Notes: a model not told the origin generated them from the sequence alone. A stretch of DNA of 64,000 nt from Rhizobium anhuiense (GCF_003985145.1 NZ_ML133526.1:226036-290035), one strand, 5' to 3'; positions 8,920-18,334 are shown, counted from the first letter of the stretch. Made by a program: numbers and translations.

Positions 8920-9578
8920 CGGCATCGATCCTTGTCGCCGATGATCATGACATCGCCCGCGCCGGCCTTATCGCCATGATCGGCGGCCAGGACGATTTCC
9001 ATGTCGCCTGGGACGTGCGCGACGGCGTCGAGGCGGTGGAGACCGCAGCTCAGCACAAGCCGGATCTGGCACTCCTCGACATCCGCATGCCGCGCATGGA
9101 CGGCCTCGCCGCAACGAGGGAGATCCGGCGCGTGTCGCCAGGCACACGCGTCATGATCATCACGATGCATGACAGCCTGGATTATCTGGAAGCGGCGATC
9201 GAAGTCGGCGCCACCGGTTATCTGCTCAAGGATGCCAGCCGGGAAGACATTCTCCGCACGATCCGGTGTGTCCTTCAGGGGGACGCCTTCTTCGACGGTC
9301 CGCTCGTCGCCAAGCTGCTGCGCCGCGCTGCCACCAAGCCGCAGACCAACAGCAGCGCTTTGGAGACGCTGACGATCCGGGAGCGCGAAGTCCTGTCGAA
9401 AGTGGCCGAAGGCCTGACCAACAAGGAAATCGCCAGGGCGCTGAAGATCTCGCCCGGCACCGTGAAGATCCACGTCGAGCGCATCATCGGCAAGCTGGAT
9501 GCCGGGGACCGGACGCAGGCCGCGGTCATGGCCGTGCGCGGCGGGCTCGTCGCAACATCCCGGGAAGAGCAGCCATGA
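8916..9578 (+). CDS. NarL/FixJ-family response regulator
   Basis: 220 residues: receiver domain with phospho-acceptor D55 (LALLDIRMPRMDG) and acidic pocket ADDHD, then a LuxR-type helix-turn-helix (~148-205; LTIREREVLSKVAEGLTNKEIARALKISPGTVKIHV). It overlaps both the preceding kinase and the following kinase by four bases, so all three are translationally coupled. It should be phosphorylated by the HisKA_3 kinase and act on DNA; targets unknown. Confidence 0.9.
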   Translation: MTASILVADDHDIARAGLIAMIGGQDDFHVAWDVRDGVEAVETAAQHKPDLALLDIRMPRMDGLAATREIRRVSPGTRVMIITMHDSLDYLEAAIEVGATGYLLKDASREDILRTIRCVLQGDAFFDGPLVAKLLRRAATKPQTNSSALETLTIREREVLSKVAEGLTNKEIARALKISPGTVKIHVERIIGKLDAGDRTQAAVMAVRGGLVATSREEQP

Positions 9579-11515
9579 CCGCCACGCGCCGGCGGGCGTT
9601 GCGTTTCGCCGACCTTCCGCTCAGAGCAAAGGGCATCGTCATCATCACGGTGCCGTTGGCGCTGCTGCTGGCGGCGCTGGCCTCGGTCTTCGTGGCCGAC
9701 CGGCAAAGCCGGATTGCCGAGGATCAGGTGCGGGTGACGCTGGAGATCCAATCGGGCATTCAGGAGATCCACGCCTCGATCGCCGAAGCCGCCACCGCGA
9801 TGCGCGGTTATCTGCTGACCGGCAGAAGTGATTTTCTCGATCCTTTCGACCGCGCCGAGGATAGGCTGCCCGTCGTGCTCGACGAGGTCGGCGGCCGATT
9901 GCGGGATGGGGAGCAAAAGATGCGCCTCGACCGCATCCGCGCCCTGGTCGACGCGAAAGTCGACCGTCTCCAACTCCTGAAACAGGCCGATACCCTGCGC
10001 GCCGGCGGACGCGAGGACCTTGCGGCCAAGCTCATCGAGGGCAAGCAGGTCCTCGATGAGCTGAGACAGGAGATCGACGCGATGAGCCGGCGGGAGGCGG
10101 ATCTGCTTCACTCGAGAACCGAGGCCGCGGACCGGGTTCGCACTCTGTCGCGAAGCCTGATGATCGCCGCCGGCTTTCTTGGTTTTGCCGGCGCGCTCGT
10201 CGCCGTCTTCCTGTTTTCGGCAAGCATCGTGCGCCGTGTGCATGCGCTGAAAGCCGAGGCGCATCGGCTGTCGCAAGGCGAGGTCGTGACGGTGGCGGAC
10301 CCCTTCCGCGATGAACTGGGGAGCCTCGGACAGGCGCTCGAAGATGCGAGCGTCCTTCTGAAAAGACGCGAGGCCGATCTGACCGAGAGCGAGGAGCGCT
10401 TCCGGCAACTGGTCGAAGGCGTCAGCGACTACGGCATCTTCGGGCTCGATACGACAGGGCGGGTCGTGAGCTGGAATGCCGGCGCCGAGCGGATCACCGG
10501 TTATGGCGCCGAGGAGATCGTCGGTCAGCATTTTTCCCGCTTCTATCCCACCGAAACCAGAGATAGTTTTCCGGCAGAAGAGCTTGCCAAAGCGACCCGT
10601 CATGGGCGCACCGAAGCGGAAGGCTGGCGCGTGCGCAAGGACGGGTCACAATTCTGGTCGCACGTCGTCGTGACCGCACTCCATGACGAGGCGGGCCGGT
10701 TGCGTGGCTTTTCCAAGATCACGCGTGACATTACCGAGCGCAAGCAAATCGAAGAGGCCCTGCTTGCCGCCCGCGAGGATGCGATCCGCGCGAGCAATGC
10801 CAAGAGCGAATTCCTGTCGCGCATGAGCCACGAGCTGCGCACGCCGCTGAACTCCGTGCTCGGTTTCGCGCAGCTTCTGGAAATGGACGTCACCGATACC
10901 GAGTCCAAAGAGAGCGTCGCGCAGATCTTGAGGGCCGGCCGACATTTGCTCAGCCTGATCGACGAGGTTCTCGACATGGCGAGGATCGAGGCCGGGCGCA
11001 TGGATCTCGCGGTCGAAGCACAGTCCGTCGCCGAGGTGATCGACGAAGCCGTGTCGCTTGCAAGACCGCTCTGCGGCAAGCAGCAGATCACGATCGAGGT
11101 CGTCGAGCCGGCCGAGCCGGATCTTTCGGTGCTCGCCGACCGACGGCGGCTGCTGCAGGTGTTCCTCAACCTTCTCTCCAATGCGGTGAAATACAATCGT
11201 CCCCAGGGAAGCGTAACCGTCAGCCACCGCGCGATGGATGGCGGCTATATCCGCATCGAGGTCAGCGATACCGGCCCCGGCATTCCGGCCGAACGGGTCT
11301 CCCGGCTGTTCACCCCGTTCGATCGGCTGGGAGCCGAACGGATCAGCCAGGAGGGAACCGGTCTCGGGCTGGCGCTGTCGAAACATCTGACGGATGCCAT
11401 GGGCGGAACGCTCGGCTTCAGCAACCGGGAAGGCGGCGCCACGTTCCATATCGATCTGCCGCGCGTGCCGGCGTCGGTAGAGGCAAGGCAGGCTGCGATG
11501 CGAAGCCCACCTTAA
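9575..11515 (+). CDS. CHASE3-HAMP-PAS sensor histidine kinase
   Basis: 646 residues. Order: TM1 (~20-40), CHASE3 extracytoplasmic region (~41-190), TM2 (~194-218), HAMP-like linker (~218-265), PAS with PAC (~275-390; EGVSDYGIFGLDTTGRVVSWNAGAERITGY), HisKA with H419 (FLSRMSHELRTPLNSVLGF), HATPase (NLLSNAVKYN, DTGPGIP, GTGLGLALSKHL). Bacteriophytochrome-like architecture but without a chromophore domain. The start is the ATG overlapping the response-regulator stop. A single receiver protein follows within 70 bases and is a plausible phospho-acceptor. Confidence 0.9.
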   Translation: MTATRRRALRFADLPLRAKGIVIITVPLALLLAALASVFVADRQSRIAEDQVRVTLEIQSGIQEIHASIAEAATAMRGYLLTGRSDFLDPFDRAEDRLPVVLDEVGGRLRDGEQKMRLDRIRALVDAKVDRLQLLKQADTLRAGGREDLAAKLIEGKQVLDELRQEIDAMSRREADLLHSRTEAADRVRTLSRSLMIAAGFLGFAGALVAVFLFSASIVRRVHALKAEAHRLSQGEVVTVADPFRDELGSLGQALEDASVLLKRREADLTESEERFRQLVEGVSDYGIFGLDTTGRVVSWNAGAERITGYGAEEIVGQHFSRFYPTETRDSFPAEELAKATRHGRTEAEGWRVRKDGSQFWSHVVVTALHDEAGRLRGFSKITRDITERKQIEEALLAAREDAIRASNAKSEFLSRMSHELRTPLNSVLGFAQLLEMDVTDTESKESVAQILRAGRHLLSLIDEVLDMARIEAGRMDLAVEAQSVAEVIDEAVSLARPLCGKQQITIEVVEPAEPDLSVLADRRRLLQVFLNLLSNAVKYNRPQGSVTVSHRAMDGGYIRIEVSDTGPGIPAERVSRLFTPFDRLGAERISQEGTGLGLALSKHLTDAMGGTLGFSNREGGATFHIDLPRVPASVEARQAAMRSPP

Positions 11516-11585
11516 TGGCATCGCCTTTGATTTGGCCGCGCCGCTTGATATCAGTTCGGCATCGCTTCAACGAAATATTGGGTCC

Positions 11586-12053
11586 ATGACAGATTCCACC
11601 GATATCGTGCGAGGATCGACGATCCTGATCGTCGACGACGAGCCCGCCAATGTCTCGCTGCTGGAGCGCATCCTCAAGCGCGAAGGCTTTACCGCGCTGA
11701 TCAGCACCACCGAACCGCGCGAGGCCTTGCGGCTTTTCCGCGAACATCCTGTCGATCTCGTTCTTCTCGATCTGATGATGCCCGATCTCGACGGCTTCGC
11801 CCTGCTGGAGACCTTTGCGAGGCTCATTCCCGAAAACAGCTATCTGCCGATCCTGGTGCTCACTGCGGATGCGACCCTGCCGACGCGCAGACGGGCGCTT
11901 TCGCTCGGTGCGAAGGATTTTCTGACGAAGCCCTTCGATGCGATCGAGGCGGTGCTGCGCATCTTCAACCTTCTCGAAACACGTATCCTGACACTGGAAC
12001 TCGCCAAACACGGACTGGCGACGCCGAAATCGGAGCGTCCGCGGATTGATTGA
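11586..12053 (+). CDS. Single-domain response regulator
   Basis: 155 residues, nearly all receiver domain: acidic pocket VDDEP, phospho-acceptor D62 (LVLLDLMMPDLDG), T/S switch LVLTAD and K (FLTKPFD). No output domain, so it probably works through protein contact like CheY or by phosphate shuttling. The start is uncertain; an in-frame codon 54 bases upstream is possible and neither has a clear ribosome site. Closely follows the CHASE3-PAS kinase, likely its partner. Confidence 0.8.
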   Translation: MTDSTDIVRGSTILIVDDEPANVSLLERILKREGFTALISTTEPREALRLFREHPVDLVLLDLMMPDLDGFALLETFARLIPENSYLPILVLTADATLPTRRRALSLGAKDFLTKPFDAIEAVLRIFNLLETRILTLELAKHGLATPKSERPRID

Positions 12054-12181
12054 TCGGAATCGATTGATGGTGCCAGTTATCTTGGCGTATGGGCGTCAGG
12101 CCATTGGCGAATGTTGACCCAGCAGCGCAGCGGAAATCGGCAGCAATGAAACGGCTGAACCAGGCGCGTGGCGCCAATGAC

Positions 12182-12204
12182 GGGGCCGGCCGCAAGCCGG
12201 CCCC
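12182..12204 (-). terminator. Hairpin after the SnoaL-like gene
   Basis: Perfect 9-bp stem GGGGCCGGC / GCCGGCCCC with a five-base loop, 8 bases past the minus-strand stop. No T-run follows on either strand, so it may be a weak terminator or 3' stabiliser between convergent units. Confidence 0.45.
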
Positions 12205-12211
12205 CTAGAAT

Positions 12212-12679
12212 TCAGAACATCGTGTTCTTGTTGGCAGCCTCGCTCGGAACCGCCTGGATCACGTCCCAGTGCTCGACGATCTTGCTGTCCTTGACGCGGA
12301 AAATATCGACGATGGCCTGGCCGCGGTCGTCGGCGCCGTTCGTCGCATGCACATGCAGCCAGACGAGATCGCCATCGGCGGCGCTGCGGACGATCTCCGC
12401 CTTCGATTGGGCATTGTCCTTGAAGAAGCCGGAGAAGAAGGAAATCAAAGGTTTCTTGCCGTCGGGAACCTGCGGATTGTGCTGCCGGTAGTCGTCGGCG
12501 ACGACCGAGGCGGCTTCCAGATCGTGCTTGTTGAAGAAGCGGTCGTAGAACTCCACCACCAGCTTCCGGTTGGCTTCCTCGACCTTCAAATCCCGCGAGG
12601 CCGATTCAGCAAAAGCGCCGGCCGGCGCGGCGACGCCCGCCAGAATGACGAGTGCGAAAAGCAATTTCCCGAGTGTCAT
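12212..12679 (-). CDS. Secreted SnoaL-like (NTF2-fold) protein
   Basis: 155 residues with a signal peptide (MTLGKLLFALVILAGVAAPAGAFAES), then a SnoaL-like polyketide-cyclase fold: LVVEFYDRFFNKHDLEAASVVADDYRQHNPQVPDGKK, then HVHATNGADDRGQAIVDIFRVKDSKIVEHWDVIQAVP. The conserved H/D/W pocket residues of the family are present. The substrate is unknown; export suggests action on an external small molecule. It is divergent from the HxlR regulator, which may control it. Confidence 0.75.
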   Translation of the reverse strand: MTLGKLLFALVILAGVAAPAGAFAESASRDLKVEEANRKLVVEFYDRFFNKHDLEAASVVADDYRQHNPQVPDGKKPLISFFSGFFKDNAQSKAEIVRSAADGDLVWLHVHATNGADDRGQAIVDIFRVKDSKIVEHWDVIQAVPSEAANKNTMF

Positions 12680-12816
12680 GTATCAAGCTCCTTGGTATGG
12701 ATCGGCGATCTGGTCTAGAAAGCAGACTATGAGAACTGGTCTATGAAACCTCGACATGTCGAGCAAGGAGGCAGGTTTTGGTGGCAAGGTCAGCCGATAG
12801 TGACCGAGGAGGCAGC

Positions 12817-13188
12817 ATGCCCAGGGAAACGGACGAGCCGAAACAGCGGCCTGGGGCGGGATGCCCGATCAGAGGCGTGCTCGATCGTATCGGCGATCAA
12901 TGGAGCCTGCTCACCCTCGAGGCGTTGGAAGACGAGAAGAAGCGTTTCAACCAGCTGCTGCGTGAGATCGGGGACATCTCGAAACAGATGCTCTCCAAGA
13001 CGTTGAGGCATCTGGAGCAGGACGGCTTCATCAGGCGCACCGTCTATCCGGAGGTGCCGCCGCGCGTGGAATATGAGCTGACGGAGCTGGGGCAATCCTT
13101 TCTCATCCCCATGAAAGCCCTGATCGGATGGGCTGAGCAGAACCACACGGCAATCAAGAGCGCGCGGCAGCGATACGAAACCCCTTAG
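12817..13188 (+). CDS. HxlR-family transcriptional regulator
   Basis: 123-residue winged-helix protein with the HxlR signature CPIRGVLDRIGDQWSLLTLEAL, then KRFNQLLREIGDISKQMLSKTLRHLEQDGFIRRTVYPEVPPRVEYELTELG. The N-terminal cysteine of the 'CP' motif is often redox- or aldehyde-sensing in this family. AGGAGG with four-base spacing fixes the ATG. It sits between the divergent SnoaL-like gene and a convergent dehydrogenase 16 bases downstream; either could be a target. Confidence 0.85.
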   Translation: MPRETDEPKQRPGAGCPIRGVLDRIGDQWSLLTLEALEDEKKRFNQLLREIGDISKQMLSKTLRHLEQDGFIRRTVYPEVPPRVEYELTELGQSFLIPMKALIGWAEQNHTAIKSARQRYETP

Positions 13189-13204
13189 CGGGGAAATCCT
13201 CCTG

Positions 13205-14173
13205 TCAGGCGAGCAGAACCTTTCCGCCGGTCCGGAACGGAAGGGCGGATTGCAGCGCCTGGCCGACCTTTTCCAGAGGAAACACCTCCCGCACCTCGGT
13301 CGCGATGACCTTCGAGGCGATCTGCGCCGCGATCTCGGAATAGGCGCGCTGGACCTCGCTCATCGCTTCGGAATGGACCCATTCCCGCAGATGGCAATAG
13401 GAAAAGGCGATATCGGGATGGGAGGCCCAGAAGGATGCCGGAATGCTCTGACCCGAAAGCAGGCCGTAGTGCACGAAATGTCCGCCCGGCTTCAGCGCAT
13501 CGGCGAGAACGGAGGCGCGCGCACCGCCGACGCAATCGAGCACCGCGTCGAGCCCGTGCCGGCCGGCGAGGCCGGCGGCGAGGTCGCTGTCCGCCCTGTC
13601 GACGATGACCGTCTCGAGGCGGCCGCGCAGACGCGCGAGCGAGGCTTCGTTGCGGACGATGGCGATAGGCGTGACGCCCACGGCATTGGCGAGCCCGATC
13701 AATACCGATCCGATCGAAGAGGCGGCGGCATTGATGGCGATGCGCATGCCGGATCTCAGGCCGATCTTATTGTGCAGCATCAGCCAGGCCGTCATCGGGT
13801 TGACGTAGCTGGTCGCCGCCTCGAAGTCGGTGAGCTCATCCGGAACGCGAAGGCACCAGCCGGAATCGGTATCCTTGAACTCCTGCCATCCGCCGGCGCT
13901 GCGCACCGGCAGCACACGTGTTCCCGGTGAAAGCCCATGAACCTCCTCGCCGCACTGTTCGACCACCCCGAACGCCTCGAAGCCCGGAATGAAGGGCAAG
14001 GTCGTGCGCCCGGCATAGGCGCCTGAGATGGTGATGATATCGGAGGGATTGATCGACCGCGCCAGCAGGCGCACCCGGACCTGGTCGCGCCGCAGCGGCG
14101 CCAGTGCTACCCGCTCGAGCTCGACGACCTCCTGAGCCGGCCCGAATTTTCGCACGACCGCCTGATATTGCAT
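13205..14173 (-). CDS. Zinc-independent MDR family oxidoreductase
   Basis: 322-residue medium-chain dehydrogenase/reductase close to quinone oxidoreductase and 2-enoyl-thioester reductase members: ARSINPSDIITISGAYAGRTTLPFIPGFEAFGVV at the N-terminus, and a Rossmann stretch INAAASSIGSVLIGLANAVG. The usual structural-zinc cysteine cluster is absent. It probably reduces a conjugated carbonyl or enoyl substrate with NAD(P)H. GGGGGA precedes the chosen ATG by four bases. It diverges from an acyl-thioesterase 53 bases away, which hints at an acyl substrate. Confidence 0.8.
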   Translation of the reverse strand: MQYQAVVRKFGPAQEVVELERVALAPLRRDQVRVRLLARSINPSDIITISGAYAGRTTLPFIPGFEAFGVVEQCGEEVHGLSPGTRVLPVRSAGGWQEFKDTDSGWCLRVPDELTDFEAATSYVNPMTAWLMLHNKIGLRSGMRIAINAAASSIGSVLIGLANAVGVTPIAIVRNEASLARLRGRLETVIVDRADSDLAAGLAGRHGLDAVLDCVGGARASVLADALKPGGHFVHYGLLSGQSIPASFWASHPDIAFSYCHLREWVHSEAMSEVQRAYSEIAAQIASKVIATEVREVFPLEKVGQALQSALPFRTGGKVLLA

Positions 14174-14226
14174 TGCATCCCCCACACACTCCCGGTTAGA
14201 TCACGCCTTCGAATTTGGGTGATCGA

Positions 14227-14643
14227 ATGAGTGTTGACGACAGGCCTTTAGCATCCTTCCGGGTCTCGATGCGAGACATCGACATTTATGGCCATGTCCA
14301 CAACTCCGTCTATCTCGATTATTGCGAGGATGCGGTCGTCGAGTTCCTGCGGCACCGGCAAATTCTCAGCCATTTCCGCCATACCTCCTCCGGCGTTGCC
14401 TATCACGTGAAGAAGGCGGAGATCACCTTCCACAGCCCGATCGACGTCGATGACGTCGTCGAAGCGAAGGTCAGCATCGAGAAAATCGGGCGATCGAGCC
14501 TCTCATTTGCAATCGAACTCTTTCGCCAGCGCGACGGCGCCCATTGCGCATCGGCTGGCCTCGTCTGGGTATGCGTCAGTCTTTCCGACAGCCGCCCGAC
14601 ACCAATACCGGACGCGACCAAAACCGCTTTGTCTCTGGGTTAG
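14227..14643 (+). CDS. Acyl-CoA thioesterase (4HBT / YbgC-FadM type)
   Basis: 138-residue hotdog-fold protein. The motif FRVSMRDIDIYGHVHNSVYLDYCEDAVVEFLRHR has the 4HBT catalytic Asp and the H-N-x-x-Y pattern. It hydrolyses acyl-CoA or acyl-ACP thioesters. First gene of a short run with an acyl-CoA ligase (30 bases on) and a thiolase, together an acyl-activation and cleavage set. GGGTGA precedes the ATG by four bases. Confidence 0.82.
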   Translation: MSVDDRPLASFRVSMRDIDIYGHVHNSVYLDYCEDAVVEFLRHRQILSHFRHTSSGVAYHVKKAEITFHSPIDVDDVVEAKVSIEKIGRSSLSFAIELFRQRDGAHCASAGLVWVCVSLSDSRPTPIPDATKTALSLG

Positions 14644-14673
14644 TCGCCGATCAATCAAGCCCAGTGGGTATTT

Positions 14674-16197
14674 ATGCCGATCCATGCGCAGCTTCTTCGA
14701 CATGCAACGGAGACACCGGACAAGCCGGCGCTGGTGATTGACGGGCATTCCCTGAGCTACGGCGAGCTTTATTCCCGCGCCAAGGCAATCTATCGGTTTC
14801 TCCAGAAGCTCCCCCGCTCGAACCGCCGCATGCTCGATCTACCCGGTGTGGACAAGCTTGCCGCTCTCAGCCTCGGCAACCATATCGGCTTTGCCGAATA
14901 TTTTGCAGCTGCTACCGCCTTCCCGACTGCTTGCGCGGTGATCGATCCGATGATGCCGCCGGAAAGGATCGAACGCATTGTCGAGCGCCTGGCGCCGGAC
15001 GTGCTTGTTGTTGACGATGCTGCAGGCCCAAGCGCCGAAATCGGCCGCAGGTTCGGCATACCGGTGATCACGGCCAGTGCGGAGCCCTTCGACCTCGCCG
15101 CGACGGGAGACGACCTGCCTGTCGATACCGACGGAATCTTCCTGATCGGTTTTACCTCGGGCACCACCGCCGAGCCGAAAGCCTATTATCGCTCACGCGA
15201 GCAGTGGCGCCGAAGCCTCGACCGGGGGCGCGTCGTTTTCCAACTGGAAGACGCACCCTCCACCATGTGCCCGGGAGCCCTCGCGCATGGGCTGGCGCTT
15301 TACGCCCTGGTCGAAGCCTTGGATGCCGGGGCGACCTTCCATTCGGTCAGGAAATGGGAACCCGGCACGGTCGCGCGTATTCTCTCTTCCGCGCAGATAG
15401 AACGGATGGTTGCCGTGCCGACGCATATAGCGGGCATCGCTCGGGCCTGGTCGACGGAGCCCGCTTTGACATCGCTGCGCGACGTGCTGACCGCCGGCGC
15501 AAAACTCGATGTGAACGGCGTCGACTCCATGCGCCGCCTCTTTCCGAAGGCGCGCATTCGCGAATATTACGGCGCCTCCGAGATCGGCTTCATGACGGTC
15601 TCGACCCTCGTTGGCGGCGCAGTCGATTTTCCGATCGACCGGGTTGGACAAGCCTATCCCGGCGTCGAAATCTCCATTCGTGATCCGAATGAAAACGACG
15701 TCGGGAGCGACGTGCCGGGCACCATTTTCGTCAGAAGCGACCTGATCGCCGATGGCTATCTCTGGGGCGACGACGGTCAGGCGTTCCGGGTCACGGAAGC
15801 CGGAGCGACGGTCGGAGATCTCGGCGAACTCGATGCAAACGGCATGTTGCGGGTGATCGGCCGGGCGGGCGGCATGATGATATCAGGCGGCAACAACGTT
15901 TATCCTGCCGAAGTCGAGAGCGCGTTGAAAGCCTGCCCAGGGGTCGAAGATGCCGTTGTCTTCGCGCTACCGGACGCCTATCTGGGTCAGCGGATCATTG
16001 CTGTCGTCTCGGGAGAGATGAAGGACGCGAAAATCCTGGCCGATCATTGCGCGCGAGAGCTCGCCAGGTACAAGATCCCCAAGCAATTCTACCATATCGG
16101 AACCTGGCCGATGACGAGCAGCGGCAAGATCTCGAGGGGGCAAGTGGAGACATCAGTGGTTTCTGGAGGCGATCTTGTCTTACGCCTATCAGCCTGA
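14674..16197 (+). CDS. AMP-binding acyl-CoA synthetase
   Basis: 507 residues, ANL superfamily. Motifs in order: P-loop-like FTSGTTAEPKA, adenine-site YYGASE, GDLGELDANGMLRVIGRAGGMMISGGNNVYPAEVE (hinge Asp/Arg and A8), and C-terminal SSGKISR with the catalytic lysine. It activates a carboxylic acid as acyl-AMP, then acyl-CoA. The ligand pocket cannot be read from sequence. It sits between the thioesterase and the thiolase and overlaps the thiolase by 23 bases, so they are coupled. Confidence 0.87.
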   Translation: MPIHAQLLRHATETPDKPALVIDGHSLSYGELYSRAKAIYRFLQKLPRSNRRMLDLPGVDKLAALSLGNHIGFAEYFAAATAFPTACAVIDPMMPPERIERIVERLAPDVLVVDDAAGPSAEIGRRFGIPVITASAEPFDLAATGDDLPVDTDGIFLIGFTSGTTAEPKAYYRSREQWRRSLDRGRVVFQLEDAPSTMCPGALAHGLALYALVEALDAGATFHSVRKWEPGTVARILSSAQIERMVAVPTHIAGIARAWSTEPALTSLRDVLTAGAKLDVNGVDSMRRLFPKARIREYYGASEIGFMTVSTLVGGAVDFPIDRVGQAYPGVEISIRDPNENDVGSDVPGTIFVRSDLIADGYLWGDDGQAFRVTEAGATVGDLGELDANGMLRVIGRAGGMMISGGNNVYPAEVESALKACPGVEDAVVFALPDAYLGQRIIAVVSGEMKDAKILADHCARELARYKIPKQFYHIGTWPMTSSGKISRGQVETSVVSGGDLVLRLSA

Positions 16198-17380
16198 CGA
16201 GGATTGGCAGCCGGTCGTGGTTGCCGCTTACCGCACGCCGATCGGCCGGGCTTTCGGATCGCTTGCGACCGTCGCGGCGGAAGACCTGCTTGCGCCGATC
16301 ATCCGTCGCATTGTTGCCGAAACGGGAATTGCGCCCGAAACCATAGACGACGTGCTGGTCGGCAATGCCGCAGGCGGCGGCGGAAACATCGCGCGGCTGG
16401 CAGCCCTCACCGCCGGCCTGCCCATGGTGGTTCCGGGTATGACGATCGACCGGCAATGCGGCTCGGGCCTGGAAGCGATCATCATGGCAGCCCGGCTGAT
16501 CCAGGCGAAAGCGGGCTCGTGTTTTCTGGCCGGCGGCGTGGAGAGCGTCAGCACCGCGCCATGGCGCGTCGAAAGACCTAAGGCGAATGGGGCGCTGCCG
16601 CGCTTTTATGGCCGCGCCCGGTTTTCGCCTGAAACGATCGGCGACCCGGAAATGGGAATTGCCGCCGAAAACGTCGCACGTCAGTTCGGCATATCGCGCC
16701 AGCGACAGGATGAATTCGCCCTGCGCAGCCACCGGCTCGCCGTGCAGGCGGCCGAGGCGGGCATCTTTCGACCCGAGATCGTTGAAATTTCCACCAGCCA
16801 CGGCCTGATAGAACGGGACGAGTGCCCCCGAGCCGCGACATCTCTTGAGGCGCTTGCAAACCTCCGGCCAGTGTTCCTGCCGGATGGTTCGGTGACGGCA
16901 GGCAATGCCTGTCCGCTGAATGACGGCGCCTGCCTGGTGCTTGTCATGAGCCGCGGAATGGCAAGAAGCATGGGCATCGACAAGGGCCTGGCCTTCATCG
17001 ACAGTGCCGCTGCCGGTGTGGATCCCAACCTGCTCGGCATCGGGCCGGTCGCCTCGACCAGGAAACTCATGCGGCGTCAGCCCGGGCTCTCGCTCGCAGG
17101 CATCGATGCCATCGAATTCAACGAGGCCTTCGCGGCTCAGGTTCTGGCATCGCTGGATCAGCTCGAAATCCCGGCCGACGCGGTCAACAGGAGCGGCGGC
17201 GCGATTGCCTTGGGCCATCCATTCGGGGCCTCCGGCGCCGTCCTCGTGACCCGTCTATACAGCCAGATGATCCGCGACACCGGGGGAACCTTGATGACAG
17301 GCACGACCGGGCTTGCGATGATCGGTATCGGCGGCGGCATCGGACTGACTGCCATGTTCGAGGCTATTGAGCTTTCCTGA
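16175..17380 (+). CDS. Thiolase-family protein lacking one catalytic Cys
   Basis: 401 residues, full thiolase length. The nucleophile C95 (IDRQCGSGLEAI), the NEAF motif and H348 (ALGHPFGASGA) are present. The C-terminal acid/base cysteine of the family (CxGGGxG) is replaced by glycine: GIGGGIGL starts at G384, codon GGT at 17324-17326. It may therefore be a degradative thiolase with altered chemistry or a thiolase-like protein. It starts with TTG, supported by GGAGG five bases upstream, and overlaps the acyl-CoA ligase by 23 bases, indicating coupled translation and a shared pathway. Confidence 0.85.
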   Translation: MSYAYQPDEDWQPVVVAAYRTPIGRAFGSLATVAAEDLLAPIIRRIVAETGIAPETIDDVLVGNAAGGGGNIARLAALTAGLPMVVPGMTIDRQCGSGLEAIIMAARLIQAKAGSCFLAGGVESVSTAPWRVERPKANGALPRFYGRARFSPETIGDPEMGIAAENVARQFGISRQRQDEFALRSHRLAVQAAEAGIFRPEIVEISTSHGLIERDECPRAATSLEALANLRPVFLPDGSVTAGNACPLNDGACLVLVMSRGMARSMGIDKGLAFIDSAAAGVDPNLLGIGPVASTRKLMRRQPGLSLAGIDAIEFNEAFAAQVLASLDQLEIPADAVNRSGGAIALGHPFGASGAVLVTRLYSQMIRDTGGTLMTGTTGLAMIGIGGGIGLTAMFEAIELS

Positions 17381-17531
17381 ACCCAAGGGGCAACAGCGTC
17401 CGGCGCGAGACCATACGACGGTATTGCCTGCCCTCACCCTTGAACCAATCGACTACAGCCCGGCTCGTATCATAGCCTCCATCTGCTCGGGAACGACATG
17501 TCTGTCGATGGAGCGGATGAGGAGCAAAAGC

Positions 17532-18281
17532 ATGTCGGATTCAGATACGAATATCCTCGCCGGTGAAGCTTACTTTTCTCACACGCGACCGGAAGCGATC
17601 TCCCTCAATGCAAATCCTGCGGATGCGATACTCGGCATCGTCCACGACTTGGGTAACCTGATCCAGGTCGCCACCTCCGCGCTGAACATGATGTCGCACA
17701 GTCCCGACATCGAGATGGGCTCGACCCTGGTGCCGGTCTTCGCCAGTGCCAGGATCTCGCTTCAGCGGGCGGGAACGCTCGTTCAGCAGACGATGCGCCT
17801 TGCGAGTGACGGCAATGCCGCGGCCGAGCCAATCGACATCCGGGCTTGCCTGATGGAAATCGAAGCCCTGGCGAGAGCCACCTGGGACCGTGATATCGCG
17901 TTCGAGATATATGCGAGCGAGACACTTCCCATGCTCAGATGCAGCCGCGTGGGGTTGCAAAGCGCCATCATGAACCTGCTGCTCAACGCGCGCGACGCCA
18001 TGCCGGATGGCGGTGTGATTTCGATCGCAGCCGCCGCCATCGACGGCGAAGGCGAAGGCGCCGGGATTGAATTGCGGATTTCGGACAACGGTCTCGGGAT
18101 GACAGAAGATGTGCTGCACCGGGCGACCGATCCTTTCTTCACGACGAAAGCATCGGGGCTTGGAGGCTTCGGCCTGCCGATGGTCAAACGCTTCGCCCAG
18201 GAAGCACGGGGAAATCTCCATCTGGAAAGCGAGCCAGGCCGAGGCACGGTCGTGACGCTGCGATTGCCCGTCGAACGCTGA
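17532..18281 (+). CDS. Small soluble histidine kinase
   Basis: 249 residues, no membrane segment or sensor domain. H38 lies in ILGIVHDLGNLIQVATSAL, a phospho-acceptor box of the NtrB-like class, followed by the ATPase motifs LLLNARDAMPDGG, SDNGLGM, DPFFTTK and GLGGFGLPMVKRF. The ATG at 17532 is chosen because AGGAG lies seven bases upstream; the longer frame has weak sites. No response regulator adjoins it, so its partner lies elsewhere. Confidence 0.82.
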   Translation: MSDSDTNILAGEAYFSHTRPEAISLNANPADAILGIVHDLGNLIQVATSALNMMSHSPDIEMGSTLVPVFASARISLQRAGTLVQQTMRLASDGNAAAEPIDIRACLMEIEALARATWDRDIAFEIYASETLPMLRCSRVGLQSAIMNLLLNARDAMPDGGVISIAAAAIDGEGEGAGIELRISDNGLGMTEDVLHRATDPFFTTKASGLGGFGLPMVKRFAQEARGNLHLESEPGRGTVVTLRLPVER

Positions 18282-18334
18282 TCCATCACTTTATTCCGGC
18301 AGATCCCGGCGAGCTGGAAAGAAACCAGTCAAAT

